From the NCBI RefSeq assembly GCF_004365655.1, contig NZ_SOEO01000002.1, positions 496,001 to 560,000 on the forward strand: 64,000 bases of DNA, read 5' to 3'. The position numbers were made by a program, and so were the translations under genes. Within the stretch, counting starts at the first letter, position 1, and each line of letters starts with the position of its first letter. The DNA is from Epilithonimonas xixisoli (lineage in GTDB: Bacteria; Bacteroidota; Bacteroidia; Flavobacteriales; Weeksellaceae). A model generated the notes under the pieces. That model was given only the letters and a program-made list of their open reading frames with translations. It was not told the origin of the DNA and ran no database searches. Positions 25,795 through 35,186 of this stretch are shown here, piece after piece.

Positions 25795-26169
25795 ATGAAA
25801 ATAAACAGTTTCCCCACTCACGAAAAACTGAAAAGAAAATCAGAGATAGACCATCTTTTTAAGAAAGGAAAGTGGCTGACTGTGGACAACATCCGTGTGA
25901 TTCATATTAAATCCAATGACAGTTTTTCTGTTCCAAATCACAGAATTGGCGTTTCGGTTGGTAAGAAATTTTTCAAAAAAGCGGTTGACAGAAATCGCAT
26001 AAAACGTTTGTTGAGAGAATCTTACCGATTAAATAAATCGATTTATCTGGAAGCTTTTAAAGAAAAATCTATCGTGATGATTTTCTGGGCTTCCAAAGAA
26101 ATGCCTGAGAATTTTTCTGTGGTAGAAAATCAATTTTTGAACCTCTGCAAAAAGAAATCTGACTTATAA
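25795..26169 (+). CDS. rnpA: Ribonuclease P protein component
   Basis: 124-residue basic protein that binds RNase P RNA and the tRNA 5' leader. The signature RNR region is KKAVDRNRIKRLLRESYRL (about 61-79), with KINSFPTHEKLKRKSEIDHL at the N-terminus. In most bacteria rnpA adjoins rpmH and yidD; here it follows tcdA by 8 nt and neither neighbour is present, a layout seen in Bacteroidota. Confidence 0.94.
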   Translation: MKINSFPTHEKLKRKSEIDHLFKKGKWLTVDNIRVIHIKSNDSFSVPNHRIGVSVGKKFFKKAVDRNRIKRLLRESYRLNKSIYLEAFKEKSIVMIFWASKEMPENFSVVENQFLNLCKKKSDL

Positions 26170-26265
26170 AGAGAAGTTAGATGTGATATTTTAGAAGCTA
26201 GACTTAACTAATTTTTACTTTGCATCTGTTTTTATTTGTAATTTTATTCTCAAACAAAATTGCAA

Positions 26266-26859
26266 ATGTCAGAAATTTTACCTTATTTACTAAGTGCTTT
26301 TATCGGAATAGGATTGGCTGCGGCTTCTGGTTTCCGCGTCTTTTTACCAATGTTTGCCGTGAGTCTTGCATCCTATATGGGATGGATTCCGATGGGCGAT
26401 AACTTCGAATGGCTTTCTGGCTTGCCAACGCTCATCACAACTGGCGTTGCAACCGTGATTGAAATCCTTGCTTACTACATTCCTGTGGTGGATAATTTTT
26501 TGGATACGATTACAATTCCTTTGGCGACTATTGCGGGATCGGTTTTGTTTGCCAGCCAGTTTATGGAATTGGGAACTTTTCCACAGTGGGCTTTGGCGTT
26601 GATTGCTGGAGGAGGAACAGCTGCTACGATTGCTTCGGGATTTGCCGGAACTCGAGCCGCTTCTACTGCCACAACTGGTGGAATTGGAAATAATGTTGTA
26701 GCTACAACGGAAACTGCGGGTGCAGGATTGATGTCGGTTTTAGCGATTTTTCTTCCTGTGATTGGATTTATTTTGGCAATTGCTTTATTGGTTGTTGTTA
26801 TTTTTTTTGGGCGCAAGATTTGGAAGAAGATGAAATCTTATCATTCTGAAAGTGCTTAA
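26266..26859 (+). CDS. DUF4126 family membrane protein
   Basis: 197 residues from the ATG at 26266 (MSEILPYLLSAFIGIGLAA). The pattern AAASGFRVFLPMFAVSLASY (about 18-37) with five or so membrane segments and glycine-rich turns (AGGGTAATIASGFAGTRAAS) matches the DUF4126 family. The function is unknown. It ends in a strong terminator shared with the convergent lipoprotein gene. Confidence 0.82.
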   Translation: MSEILPYLLSAFIGIGLAAASGFRVFLPMFAVSLASYMGWIPMGDNFEWLSGLPTLITTGVATVIEILAYYIPVVDNFLDTITIPLATIAGSVLFASQFMELGTFPQWALALIAGGGTAATIASGFAGTRAASTATTGGIGNNVVATTETAGAGLMSVLAIFLPVIGFILAIALLVVVIFFGRKIWKKMKSYHSESA

Positions 26860-26861
26860 AC

Positions 26862-26891
26862 AAAAAATCCCGCGAGTTGCGGGATTTTTTT
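26862..26891. terminator. Bidirectional terminator between DUF4126 gene and the DUF5689 lipoprotein gene
   Basis: AAAAAATCCCGC and GCGGGATTTTTT around a 5-nt loop, with A run before and T run after, so it can stop transcription from both convergent genes. Confidence 0.9.
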
Positions 26892-26915
26892 ATCATTTAA
26901 AAATTAAATTTCCAA

Positions 26916-28313
26916 TTATTGAACTTTGATGTCATCTAACTGAATAGTTGTTGTAACGCCAGTACCAGCTCCTTCATATTTGAAAAGTATGAATCCATTT
27001 CCAGTCAATGCTGCAGGAATATTGTATGTTCCAGCGTTAGCAAGAACTCCATAACCATTAGTTGGTGTTTTAGGAATCGTAAAGCTTGATGTAATATCTG
27101 TCAATGTAGCTGTTGCAATATCACTACCAGGGGTATAGTTGTTTGTTGTATATACTTTAAGTGCATCTCCATTATAGAAACCAACATTAACTCTAAAGCT
27201 AAAATTATTGGCTGCTGTAAAATCTACAGGTACAACAAAATAATTTTGAAAAGCTCCATTCCCTGCATTTGCAGACATTTGTATGTATTTGTTACTGCTA
27301 AATGTTTTTACCTGCCAATATCTGTTCCCTACATAAGCATAGTTAAGATACTTGGGGAAATTTGCAAGATCAACAGCATAACTTTCAAAGGTTTCCGTAA
27401 AAGCACCTGAATAAGTAATATCTGCACCACCTAATAGTCCTGTCGCAAAACGTGGGTTTGTAAAATTAATATCACTTACACCTCTAATAATGTTCTGATA
27501 AGGATTAGATCCTGTTCCATATTTGCTTACAACAAAAGTGATATCTCCACTTTTATCTGGAATAACATACGAAGTTCCTTTGAAGAAACCGTCTGTTCTT
27601 ACAATTCCTGTATTTCCATCTTTATCAACCAAATTTCTATTAGTATCTACATAAGCTCCCGCAAGATCTTTATTCATCAATGGTAAACCTACTTCGTTAG
27701 AAGCAAATTGTACATTCTTAACAATTGCTAATGTATTTACATATTTTGGATCTTTGATTTGAGTCAATGTCAATTCTTTCGGAACTATTGTTGCGATATC
27801 TAGACCATTACCATTACATACACCAGAGATAAATCTTCCGATAATAGATTCTGGTATTCTACCAATAGCATAATCTGGATCTTTAACACCTAAAGTGATA
27901 ACATCATTCGATTTTCCAATTACCATTCCATTTGCTTTGATTCTGATGTGTGCTCCAACTGGAAAATCAGTGTAGTTCATAGATTTATTAACACCTACAA
28001 CCAAACCAACTGTCGGATTTTCTGGCTTATCTTGGAAAGATATTGTTTTGTAAAAATTTCCACTTGCGTCAGAAGAGACAACATATCCATCAAAAATAAC
28101 TGCTGGATTTGTAGCATCTTGTGCTGGTACAGTATAAACACCTGCTGCTGGAGATTTTGCTACAAATTCTGCCATTGTCATTGTTGGTGCATCAAATTTG
28201 TTATTACAAACCATTTCTGGCGCATCCCAATTATCATCTTTGATACACGAAATCTGGGAAGCTCCTAAAACAGCTACACCAAGACTTATTTTGAAGTATT
28301 TTTTTATATTCAT
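26916..28313 (-). CDS. DUF5689-type surface lipoprotein
   Basis: 465 residues. The signal peptide ends in a lipobox (LGASQISC, Cys about 23), so it is lipid-anchored, most likely in the outer membrane. The N-terminal half (about 45-270, with PAVIFDGYVVSSDASGNFYK and GAHIRIKANGMVIGKSN) resembles DUF5689, an OB-like domain. The C-terminal part (about 300-465) is a jelly-roll of choice-of-anchor type with ETFESYAVDL and IQLDDIKVQ. It is 27 nt downstream of the TonB receptor on the same strand and likely acts with it, as the lipoprotein partner in a binding or uptake complex. Confidence 0.82.
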   Translation of the reverse strand: MNIKKYFKISLGVAVLGASQISCIKDDNWDAPEMVCNNKFDAPTMTMAEFVAKSPAAGVYTVPAQDATNPAVIFDGYVVSSDASGNFYKTISFQDKPENPTVGLVVGVNKSMNYTDFPVGAHIRIKANGMVIGKSNDVITLGVKDPDYAIGRIPESIIGRFISGVCNGNGLDIATIVPKELTLTQIKDPKYVNTLAIVKNVQFASNEVGLPLMNKDLAGAYVDTNRNLVDKDGNTGIVRTDGFFKGTSYVIPDKSGDITFVVSKYGTGSNPYQNIIRGVSDINFTNPRFATGLLGGADITYSGAFTETFESYAVDLANFPKYLNYAYVGNRYWQVKTFSSNKYIQMSANAGNGAFQNYFVVPVDFTAANNFSFRVNVGFYNGDALKVYTTNNYTPGSDIATATLTDITSSFTIPKTPTNGYGVLANAGTYNIPAALTGNGFILFKYEGAGTGVTTTIQLDDIKVQ

Positions 28314-28340
28314 TTTATTGCTTTTTTAAAAAATTATTAA

Positions 28341-31223
28341 TTAGAATCTAACTTGTAAATTAACGAAGTAGGAACGTCCTTGTGTGTACCAATATTTAGG
28401 TGCAAAGTTCGGGGTTTTACTATTAAAATCATTTTCGAAATCAACATTACCGTTGGTATTTCTTATTTGCTCAAATCCACCAGTTATATATTTTGTATTA
28501 TCCAAAATATTGTTAACAGATGCAGAAATCAACAAATAGTATTTCCCAAAGATCCAAGATTTTCCAACATTAGCATTAATAAAATGCGCAGACGGTAATT
28601 TTTTCTGACTCATATAATAATCTAACTTTTCCTGGGTCAATGTTGTAATTGGTGTGTTACTTACATTGTTTGTATACCACTCATCACTTCTTGTAATAGC
28701 ATTAGGATCAAGATTATTATCATCTAGGTAATTCCAGTTAGCACCTACCCACCAGTAATGAGGATCGCTGTAACGTAATCCTGCTGAGAATGCTTTCTGA
28801 GGCGTACCTCCAACTTTCATTCCTTTGATGTTGGTTTTTCCATAATCAACATATGGAGCTGCTACTACATCTGATGCAAAATAAACCGTCGGATTGTTTC
28901 TGTAAGTGTAATCTCCCCAGTTTGCTACCCCTTGGAAGGAAAGCGTTGTAAGTATTTTATAATCAATACCCAATTCTGCTCCCATATTTCTCTTGTTCAC
29001 GTTGGACATTGTTTGTACTACGAAAGCACTTGCTGTTTGTCCTGCGTCGCCTGTATTTTCGTCATCTGTACTTGTAGCAAGGCTAAGCCCGTCTGCAAAA
29101 AACCTCTGAACCCCTGTATCATCCTGTGTGTCAACAAGGTATCCGGTTGCTCTCAATTTCATTTTTGGTGTAGAAATAACATAACTCAGGTCATTCGCAC
29201 TGATTTTGGTATTTTTTATACCTGGAGCCGAATAGTTATTATTTCTTGGATTAATAAAGATATCTTCCAAGAATGGTGATTGTGTGAAATAAGCACCGTT
29301 GTAAACTAAGAAGTTTCTACCGTTAAGTCTATAAACGATTTGGCTTTTCAAACCATAATTCCAGTAATTGAAATCTCTACTTTTTCCAAGAGAATTGTTT
29401 TGATAAAGATAATGCTGGAACAATCCTTCTCTATTAGAAGTTGAATATCCAAATAAACCACTTACAAAAACATCAAAATTTCCTGTGGAAAACTTAACTC
29501 CTGGATTTACTTTTACCTCTTGTCTTCTTAAGATGTAGTTATAGCCAATTTTATCACCAACGTGTTTTGCAAGGCTGGTATCATTTATATCATATAGACC
29601 AGAAGATCCTTTTCTGTTGGAATCTGCAAATGGATCAACTCCCAATACATAATCTGCACCCAACATATCCTCAACTTCTCGGTAATATTCGGAACGAAAA
29701 TTCTGATAAGAAACGTTTAGCAAAAATTTAGACTTGTCTGTAAAGTTGTAGGTATAATGTGTTGCTGCATTCCAGATCTTATCATCACTTACGTCATTTA
29801 CAAGAAAATATTTTGCTCTGTTTCCTGTAAGACCATATTTCGTAAACATTTCTTGCTGGTCAAAACTGTCTTTCCTACGATTAATATCATATAAAGAATT
29901 CCAGTTAAGCTGAGTAACTTCCTGGTTATTATTAACCCAGTTTTCCATAGCCGCATCACGACCGTTTTTTAATTCTGTATATAATGCAGGATCTTGAACA
30001 TTATGATACGCATTAAAATCTATACTGTTGGAATAATAACTTGGTAATTTTTTGTAATAAGTTGGCGATGGATTACTTGCATTCTGCCAATCCATTCTAG
30101 ATCCACTATCTTTACCAAACTGATAAGAAATAGAAGTCCATAGATTAGAATTCTTATTAAGTTTCAAGAAATCCTGTAATTGGAAAATAGGCTGGAAACC
30201 TTTCCTAACTCTTTCATTTCTTTTTTCACCATTCTGCCATCCCCAATAGGAGTTATAATGTACGCCTCTATAATCATACACTTCCTGCGTATTTGGGCTA
30301 GAAGTAGATCTTCTTGTAGGCGATGCAAATGCATTGAATGTAATAGTATGATTATCATTAATTTTCTTCTCAACACCTAAATAAGTACCATAAGCATCAT
30401 AGAAAGTACCTTCTTGGATTCCTTCTTCTGCCCATCTTTTAGCCCCCATCAAGGTGAAAGCCCAACCACTTTTAGACATCCCCGAAGTATATCTAAGAGA
30501 AACTCTTTGTCTGTAGTTTCTGTTTGTAAGTGAATATACAGCCTGGAAACCTTTTCTGTATTCGCTAGCTTTTGTGTTTTTGTAAATAACACCGCTAGAT
30601 CCTCCAAATGCATATTCTGAAGGCGAATGGTTTGCAGCAATTTCTGGGTATCTTACAATTTCATTAAGCCCTCCCCAGTTAGAAAAATCCACATTTCCAT
30701 TATCAGATTTCACCATAGAAATTCCGTTTAGCATATTTTCAGAAGTTCTTCCGTCAACACCTCTTGGTCTGAACCAATAAGCACCAAGGTCGAAACTAGC
30801 AATTCTGTTGAAAACATCTTGAGAAGATTGCAACAAACCAACAGTAGAGGATTGTCCGCTGTCTTCATCTCCAGAGTTATCAAGGATTGCAAGCCCTTGG
30901 TCTGCTCCTGTCAAAGTAGAATAAAGGGTGATTACCCCCAAATCTTTTCTCTTTTCCGTAGTAATGTCAAATTCGAAAGTTTTTGGTTCGAAATTTGCCT
31001 TTGTTACCACAATCTGATAATGCCCGGATTTCAGATCTACAAACTGGAAATATCCAATTTTGTCTGCCGAAACACTATTAGCCTCCCCCTTTAGATCAAC
31101 TTGTGCTTTTTCTACCGGTTTCCCGTCGGCATCTTTTAGGTATGCAAAAACCGTAGTTTGTGCGTAGTAAAATGATGCTGGAAGCATTGTAAATAAGGAG
31201 ATTAATGATAATTTTTTAATCAT
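28341..31223 (-). CDS. TonB-dependent outer-membrane receptor with carboxypeptidase-regulatory domain
   Basis: 960-residue outer-membrane protein. A signal peptide (to about residue 21) is followed by a CarboxypepD_reg-like domain (about 25-97, YLKDADGKPVEKAQVDLKGE), a plug (about 125-225, with LGAYWFRPRGVDGRTSENML) and a beta-barrel ending in SYFVNLQVRF. It lacks the SusC signature, and its partner lipoprotein is a DUF5689 protein rather than SusD. The divergent neighbour is a secreted EEP-fold nuclease/phosphatase, which hints at uptake of a product of phosphoester cleavage. The ligand is not known. Confidence 0.9.
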   Translation of the reverse strand: MIKKLSLISLFTMLPASFYYAQTTVFAYLKDADGKPVEKAQVDLKGEANSVSADKIGYFQFVDLKSGHYQIVVTKANFEPKTFEFDITTEKRKDLGVITLYSTLTGADQGLAILDNSGDEDSGQSSTVGLLQSSQDVFNRIASFDLGAYWFRPRGVDGRTSENMLNGISMVKSDNGNVDFSNWGGLNEIVRYPEIAANHSPSEYAFGGSSGVIYKNTKASEYRKGFQAVYSLTNRNYRQRVSLRYTSGMSKSGWAFTLMGAKRWAEEGIQEGTFYDAYGTYLGVEKKINDNHTITFNAFASPTRRSTSSPNTQEVYDYRGVHYNSYWGWQNGEKRNERVRKGFQPIFQLQDFLKLNKNSNLWTSISYQFGKDSGSRMDWQNASNPSPTYYKKLPSYYSNSIDFNAYHNVQDPALYTELKNGRDAAMENWVNNNQEVTQLNWNSLYDINRRKDSFDQQEMFTKYGLTGNRAKYFLVNDVSDDKIWNAATHYTYNFTDKSKFLLNVSYQNFRSEYYREVEDMLGADYVLGVDPFADSNRKGSSGLYDINDTSLAKHVGDKIGYNYILRRQEVKVNPGVKFSTGNFDVFVSGLFGYSTSNREGLFQHYLYQNNSLGKSRDFNYWNYGLKSQIVYRLNGRNFLVYNGAYFTQSPFLEDIFINPRNNNYSAPGIKNTKISANDLSYVISTPKMKLRATGYLVDTQDDTGVQRFFADGLSLATSTDDENTGDAGQTASAFVVQTMSNVNKRNMGAELGIDYKILTTLSFQGVANWGDYTYRNNPTVYFASDVVAAPYVDYGKTNIKGMKVGGTPQKAFSAGLRYSDPHYWWVGANWNYLDDNNLDPNAITRSDEWYTNNVSNTPITTLTQEKLDYYMSQKKLPSAHFINANVGKSWIFGKYYLLISASVNNILDNTKYITGGFEQIRNTNGNVDFENDFNSKTPNFAPKYWYTQGRSYFVNLQVRF

Positions 31224-31265
31224 AAATCAATTAGGTTTTGTTTGCTCTTTTTTTCTAATATACAG

Positions 31266-31291
31266 TCCGTTACACACGGAAGGCAAATGTA
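31266..31291 (-). promoter_or_regulatory. -7 box and leader hairpin of the TonB receptor gene
   Basis: A full -7 box, TACATTTG on the minus strand (31284-31291), lies about 60 nt before the ATG. Just downstream of it, a palindrome TCCGT-TACAC-ACGGA (31266-31280) would fold at the very start of the mRNA or serve as an operator. Confidence 0.45.
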
Positions 31292-31395
31292 AATAAATTT
31301 TCTATAATTAAAACTTTTTAACATTTTTTTTATTTTAACAAATTATCAATTTTTCAAAACATAATTATTAATAATTAAAAATTTGAAATTTTTAT

Positions 31396-31425
31396 TTTGC
31401 AACTATCTAAAAAAAATTACTTTTG
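31396..31425 (+). promoter_or_regulatory. Complete Bacteroidota promoter for the EEP nuclease gene
   Basis: TTTG (31396-31399), an 18-nt spacer and TACTTTTG (31418-31425) give both elements of the Bacteroidota sigma-ABfr promoter, 20 nt before the ATG at 31445. Confidence 0.65.
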
Positions 31426-31444
31426 TAGCCTTACATATTTTACT

Positions 31445-32650
31445 ATGAAACATATTTTTAGCTTAATTGCTATTTTTAGTATTTCCTTATTATCTGCTCA
31501 GCAAAAGAAACAAGTAAGGGTAGCTACAGTTGGTTTTCTAAACGTAGAAAACCTGTGGGACACGATTCGTTCTGCAGATTACATCGATGGAACCAAAGAC
31601 ATTACAAACCCCGCTTTTCACAGAAGTGTTCCTTTAGATTCTATAAAATATCTTGAAGTAACTGAAAAAGATTACGCAGGTCCGTGGAACGACGAAGCAC
31701 TTAAAGGCAAAAAAGTGGTAAGAATCCAAGGCGGTTCTGAAGAGTTCACACCAAAAAGCGGTAAAAACTATACTTATAATGTGTACAAACAAAAATTGGA
31801 GAATGGCGCCAAAGTAATTTCCGAGATGGGAAAAGCTTATACCAATACAGCTCCAGTTGTGGTTGGTCTAATAGAAGTAGAAAACAGACAAGTAATAGAA
31901 GACCTTGTAAAAGAACCGTCTATTGCAAAGTACGATTACGGAATTGCACATTACAACTCGTATGATTACAGAGGGATAGATGTCGCTTTCATCTATCAAA
32001 AAAGAAGATTCTCTCCTTCCAAATCTTGGAAAAAAGAGGTGAAAATTTTTGGAGAAGGCGGAAGAAGAGAGTACACAAGAGACATTGTGGTTCTTACTGG
32101 TTTCTTGGACAATGAAAAAGTAGCATTTTTCCTAAATCACTGGCCATCCAGAAGAGGTGGAGAAGCAGCTTCTCTTCCAAAGCGTAATGCAGCGGCAGCA
32201 GTTCTAAAACAACAGATGGACAGCGTGCAAGCTCTTGATCCTTCTACTAAGATGTTTGCAATGGGAGATTTCAATGATGACCCTGTGAGCTCTAGTTTAA
32301 AAAATGGTTTGAAGGCTGTTGGGAATCCAAAAGATCTTTCAGAAACTTCGCCGTATCTTAATCTGATGTATCCTTTATACAAAAAGGGTGTTGCATCATT
32401 AGCATATCAAGATGCTCCGAATTTATTTGATCAAATTATCGTGTCATCTAATCTTTATGCTCCTAAAAACGAAGTTAGAAAAGACTACACCGTTTTCAAA
32501 GCAGAGATTTTTGCACCAGCATATTTGGTTACCAAAGAGGGAAATTACAAAGGTTATCCTTTCCGATCTTGGGCTGGAGACAAGTTTACGGGAGGCTATT
32601 CCGATCACTTTCCAGCATTTGTGATTCTTCAGAAAGATCCAACACCTTAA
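31445..32650 (+). CDS. Secreted endonuclease/exonuclease/phosphatase (EEP) family protein
   Basis: 401 residues from the ATG at 31445, preceded by a full promoter. A signal peptide (MKHIFSLIAIFSISLLSA) exports it. EEP-fold motifs follow in order: FLNVENLWDT (metal Asn), LIEVENR (metal Glu, about 143), SYDYRGIDVAFIY, NHWPSRRGG (catalytic His), MGDFNDDP (Asp/Asn pair) and GGYSDHFPAFVI (metal Asp-His). The catalytic set is complete. Substrates of this fold range from DNA and RNA to phosphoinositides; sphingomyelinase and DNase activity cannot be told apart here. It is divergent from a TonB receptor/DUF5689 pair. Confidence 0.85.
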   Translation: MKHIFSLIAIFSISLLSAQQKKQVRVATVGFLNVENLWDTIRSADYIDGTKDITNPAFHRSVPLDSIKYLEVTEKDYAGPWNDEALKGKKVVRIQGGSEEFTPKSGKNYTYNVYKQKLENGAKVISEMGKAYTNTAPVVVGLIEVENRQVIEDLVKEPSIAKYDYGIAHYNSYDYRGIDVAFIYQKRRFSPSKSWKKEVKIFGEGGRREYTRDIVVLTGFLDNEKVAFFLNHWPSRRGGEAASLPKRNAAAAVLKQQMDSVQALDPSTKMFAMGDFNDDPVSSSLKNGLKAVGNPKDLSETSPYLNLMYPLYKKGVASLAYQDAPNLFDQIIVSSNLYAPKNEVRKDYTVFKAEIFAPAYLVTKEGNYKGYPFRSWAGDKFTGGYSDHFPAFVILQKDPTP

Positions 32651-32667
32651 GAATCTTATTAATATAC

Positions 32668-32698
32668 AAACCGTTTCAAATCTTTGGAACGGTTTTTT
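32668..32698 (+). terminator. Terminator after the EEP nuclease gene
   Basis: AAACCGTT and AACGGTTT with an inner CAAA/TTTG pairing and a following T run. Confidence 0.85.
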
Positions 32699-32725
32699 GT
32701 TTAATTAAGTTTATAATTGATCAAA

Positions 32726-33151
32726 ATGAAAAATCTAATTGTCATTGCTATAATCTCAGCTTTCATCTGGTCTTGCTCTGCGAGTTCAAAACCATTAGCG
32801 GAAGTTCAAAAGCCATCACTTGCGACGCAGAAGAAAACCGATTCTGCAGATGAGTGGGAAATCACTGTCTTTGATGCAGAATATGAAAACTTTGTAGCAT
32901 CTAGAGCACAACCAAAGTCAATGTTTACGGAAAGTAGTTTGAAGTCTCGGAACACGATTTTGGTCGCTGAATGGAATAACCGATTCTATTCCGGAGTCAA
33001 TCCCAACTTTTATGAAGTCGCGATAGATTATGATCCAAAAGAAAACTACGGATTAGATTTTGAATATCGGCTGTATCAATTCTTCGCCTATTGCAATTGG
33101 AAATACGGAATTAGGTTTAATGGACTCCGAGGAATAGATAAAGTAAAATAG
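32726..33151 (+). CDS. DUF6146-type small lipoprotein
   Basis: 141 residues from the ATG at 32726. The signal peptide MKNLIVIAIISAFIWSC ends in a lipobox (Cys17). The mature part has a conserved-looking block: WEITVFDAEYENFVASRAQP, EWNNRFYSGVNPNFYE and FEYRLYQFFAYCNWKYGIRF, rich in aromatic residues. It resembles the Bacteroidota family DUF6146; no function is known. It follows the EEP nuclease but is separated from it by a terminator. Confidence 0.75.
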   Translation: MKNLIVIAIISAFIWSCSASSKPLAEVQKPSLATQKKTDSADEWEITVFDAEYENFVASRAQPKSMFTESSLKSRNTILVAEWNNRFYSGVNPNFYEVAIDYDPKENYGLDFEYRLYQFFAYCNWKYGIRFNGLRGIDKVK

Positions 33152-33152
33152 A

Positions 33153-33185
33153 AAAAGACTGCAAATCTGCAGTCTTTTGTTTTTA
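33153..33185. terminator. Bidirectional terminator between the DUF6146 gene and prfA
   Basis: AAAAGACTGCA and TGCAGTCTTTT around a 4-nt loop, with T-rich sequence after and A-rich before. Confidence 0.88.
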
Positions 33186-33199
33186 TGTAATTGAGAATC

Positions 33200-34288
33200 T
33201 TAAGAAATCCCTTCTTCTTCACCTTTTAATTTTTCAGCGTTTTCCGCCATTATTACAGCATCGATCATTTCAGAAATATCGCCATTCATATAAGCATCCA
33301 AATTGTACATCGATTTGTTGATTCTGTGATCCGTAACTCTTCCTTGCGGATAATTGTAAGTTTTGATCTTTGCAGAACGGTCGCCTGTAGAAACCATAGA
33401 TTTACGTTGCGCCGCAATATCTCCGACAGATTTTTGAACCTCGATATCGTATAATTTGGTACGAAGCATTTCCATTGCTAACTCTCTGTTCGCCAACTGA
33501 GAACGGGCTTGCTGACAAACCACGACCATTCCAGACGGTTTGTGTGTCAACTGAACTTTCGTCTCAACCTTGTTTACGTTCTGTCCACCAGCACCTCCGG
33601 AACGGGAAGTCTGCATTTCGATGTCTGCAGGATTCAATTCAAAATCGATTTCTTCTGCTTCTGGTAAAACAGCAATTGTAATTGCAGATGTGTGAACGCG
33701 ACCTTGGGATTCTGTTTCCGGAACACGTTGAACGCGGTGAACACCAGATTCAAATTTCATAATTCCGTAAACGCCTTCTCCTTCTACTTTTAAGATTAGT
33801 TCTTTATAACCTTTGGCAGATTCGCTGGAATCTGTGATCTCGTGCTTCCAACCTTTGGTTTTGAAATACATCGCGTAAGCTCTGTAAACATCTTCCACGA
33901 AGATTGCCGCTTCATCGCCACCAGTTCCGGCACGAAGTTCCACGATTACGTTTTTATCATCAGTTGGATCTTTCGGGATCAGAAGGAACTTAAGTTGTTC
34001 TTCATACTCAGGAAGTTTGTCCATTGCTTCATACTTTTCCTGCTTTGCCATTTCTACGAATTCTTTGTCAGAACCGTCGGCAATGATTTCGTCGGATTCT
34101 GCAATCGTATCAAGCGCGCCTTTATATTCGTCAAATACTTTCACGATCTTTCCGAGATCGCTGTATTCTTTGTTGAGTGTGGAATATCTTTTTTGGTCAG
34201 TGATCACATCTGGTTGGATTATAAGATCTGCGACCTCATTATATCGTTGTTTTATCGCTTCCAGTTTTGGAATTAATGACTTGGACAT
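33200..34288 (-). CDS. prfA: Peptide chain release factor 1
   Basis: Reads UAA and UAG stop codons and triggers peptide release. The 362 residues carry the universal GGQ motif in [16 protein letters not shown] (about 230-245), preceded by [15 protein letters not shown] (about 112-126). Length and domain order are normal. A full -7 box lies 17 nt upstream of the start. Confidence 0.97.
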   Translation of the reverse strand: MSKSLIPKLEAIKQRYNEVADLIIQPDVITDQKRYSTLNKEYSDLGKIVKVFDEYKGALDTIAESDEIIADGSDKEFVEMAKQEKYEAMDKLPEYEEQLKFLLIPKDPTDDKNVIVELRAGTGGDEAAIFVEDVYRAYAMYFKTKGWKHEITDSSESAKGYKELILKVEGEGVYGIMKFESGVHRVQRVPETESQGRVHTSAITIAVLPEAEEIDFELNPADIEMQTSRSGGAGGQNVNKVETKVQLTHKPSGMVVVCQQARSQLANRELAMEMLRTKLYDIEVQKSVGDIAAQRKSMVSTGDRSAKIKTYNYPQGRVTDHRINKSMYNLDAYMNGDISEMIDAVIMAENAEKLKGEEEGIS

Positions 34289-34305
34289 AGGTAAATTTTA
34301 GTTTG

Positions 34306-34313
34306 CAAAGATA
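34306..34313 (-). promoter_or_regulatory. -7 box for prfA
   Basis: TATCTTTG on the minus strand, 17 nt from the prfA ATG. No clear -33 element. Confidence 0.5.
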
Positions 34314-34392
34314 TGGAATTAAGATTTAAGTCGGAAGCAGGAAGACGGATGTTGGAAGTTTTGATTCTAATACAGTTACGTGAAAAATACTA

Positions 34393-34511
34393 AACCACAA
34401 AAGTTTTTTTATTTTTTCTGAAGTTCAAAAAAGGATTTGTTCTCAGAAAAATTTTCCTTTGTAATCTTTTAAACTATGTTTTATAATTGTCCCTTTGTGA
34501 CTTTTGTGGTT
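34393..34511. repeat. Word-repeat inverted element (ACCACAAAAG type), copy 2
   Basis: 119 bp with 11-bp perfect ends (AACCACAAAAG at 34393, CTTTTGTGGTT at 34501-34511). The right end extends as CTTTGTGACTTTTGTGG, almost the same as copy 1 at 23368-23387. It lies in the gap between prfA and the next minus-strand gene. Confidence 0.8.
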
Positions 34512-34516
34512 CAAAA

Positions 34517-34547
34517 GAAAATCCACTCTTAAAAAAGAATGGATTTA
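34517..34547 (-). terminator. Terminator of the small membrane protein gene
   Basis: On the minus strand AAATCCATTCTT pairs with AAGAGTGGATTT around a short T loop, followed by TTCTTTT. Confidence 0.65.
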
Positions 34548-34601
34548 AATATATATTGTTTCGCTTTGAGTGCAATCTCTCACGAAAAGAAAATTGCCAA
34601 A

Positions 34602-34877
34602 TTAATGGTGGTGACCGTGGCTTACTGGTTTTTCGCCAGCTGGTCTTTGGTAGATTACCTCTACGCCTTCTTGCTCATAAAGCTTTTTGTATCTCACTTG
34701 CTCTGGATCAAAATTCTTATTGATCTTCCCGAAATATTCCGCTACACCCTCTGTTAACCAAAGTGGTACGATAAATCCGAAGAACATAAAAATACACCAA
34801 AATCCACACAAAAACATTGTGAAGAAATAAACTGTCCATAAAAATTGGTAAAAAGGCCAAAATGCTGATAACATCAT
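34602..34877 (-). CDS. Small two-helix membrane protein with His-rich C-terminus, function unknown
   Basis: 91 residues if started at 34877 (MMLSAFWPFYQFLWTVYFF); a longer start at 34898 adds seven. Two aromatic-rich membrane segments (about 2-20 and 24-43) are followed by a cytoplasmic or periplasmic tail with EGVAEYFGKINKNFDPEQ and ending GEKPVSHGHHH. The terminal SHGHHH could bind a metal. Its own terminator and sensible composition support a real gene. I do not recognise the family. Confidence 0.65.
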   Translation of the reverse strand: MMLSAFWPFYQFLWTVYFFTMFLCGFWCIFMFFGFIVPLWLTEGVAEYFGKINKNFDPEQVRYKKLYEQEGVEVIYQRPAGEKPVSHGHHH

Positions 34878-35033
34878 AATGCTATTTATTTTGAGCAAAA
34901 ATAGACGTTTTTATTCTATTTCACAAAATTTCTGGATTGATTTTTTTATTTTGCTAAACTTTTAGTTTTTAGTATTTTCGTAAGGTTGTAAAAATCAGTG
35001 AAAGTTAGTGGGAAAAGTTGGAAAAAATAAACC

Positions 35034-35128
35034 AAACCCCTAGCCCCGATTGCAGCGGGTTACCCCACAACAAGCGCTGGGAAAAGCCTTGGCGTGAGGA
35101 GTAATAGCGGAAAGCGGGAAATAGCTCC
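35034..35128 (+). ncRNA. Structured intergenic element upstream of fumC, Flavo-1-RNA-like, copy 2
   Basis: Runs from CCAAACCCCTAGCCCCGATT through GCAGCGGGTTACCCC to AGCGGAAAGCGGGAAATAGC and TCC. I recall this sequence type as a widespread Flavobacteriia element and think it matches the Rfam family Flavo-1. It ends 58 nt before the fumC ATG, on the same strand, so it may be a leader or a separate RNA. The related copies are at 24107-24216 (minus) and 52812-52902 (plus). Confidence 0.5.
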
Positions 35129-35186
35129 AAATAAAATAACTGTCCGACAAAGTCAATAAACTTCTAAAAATAATAAATATAATATA

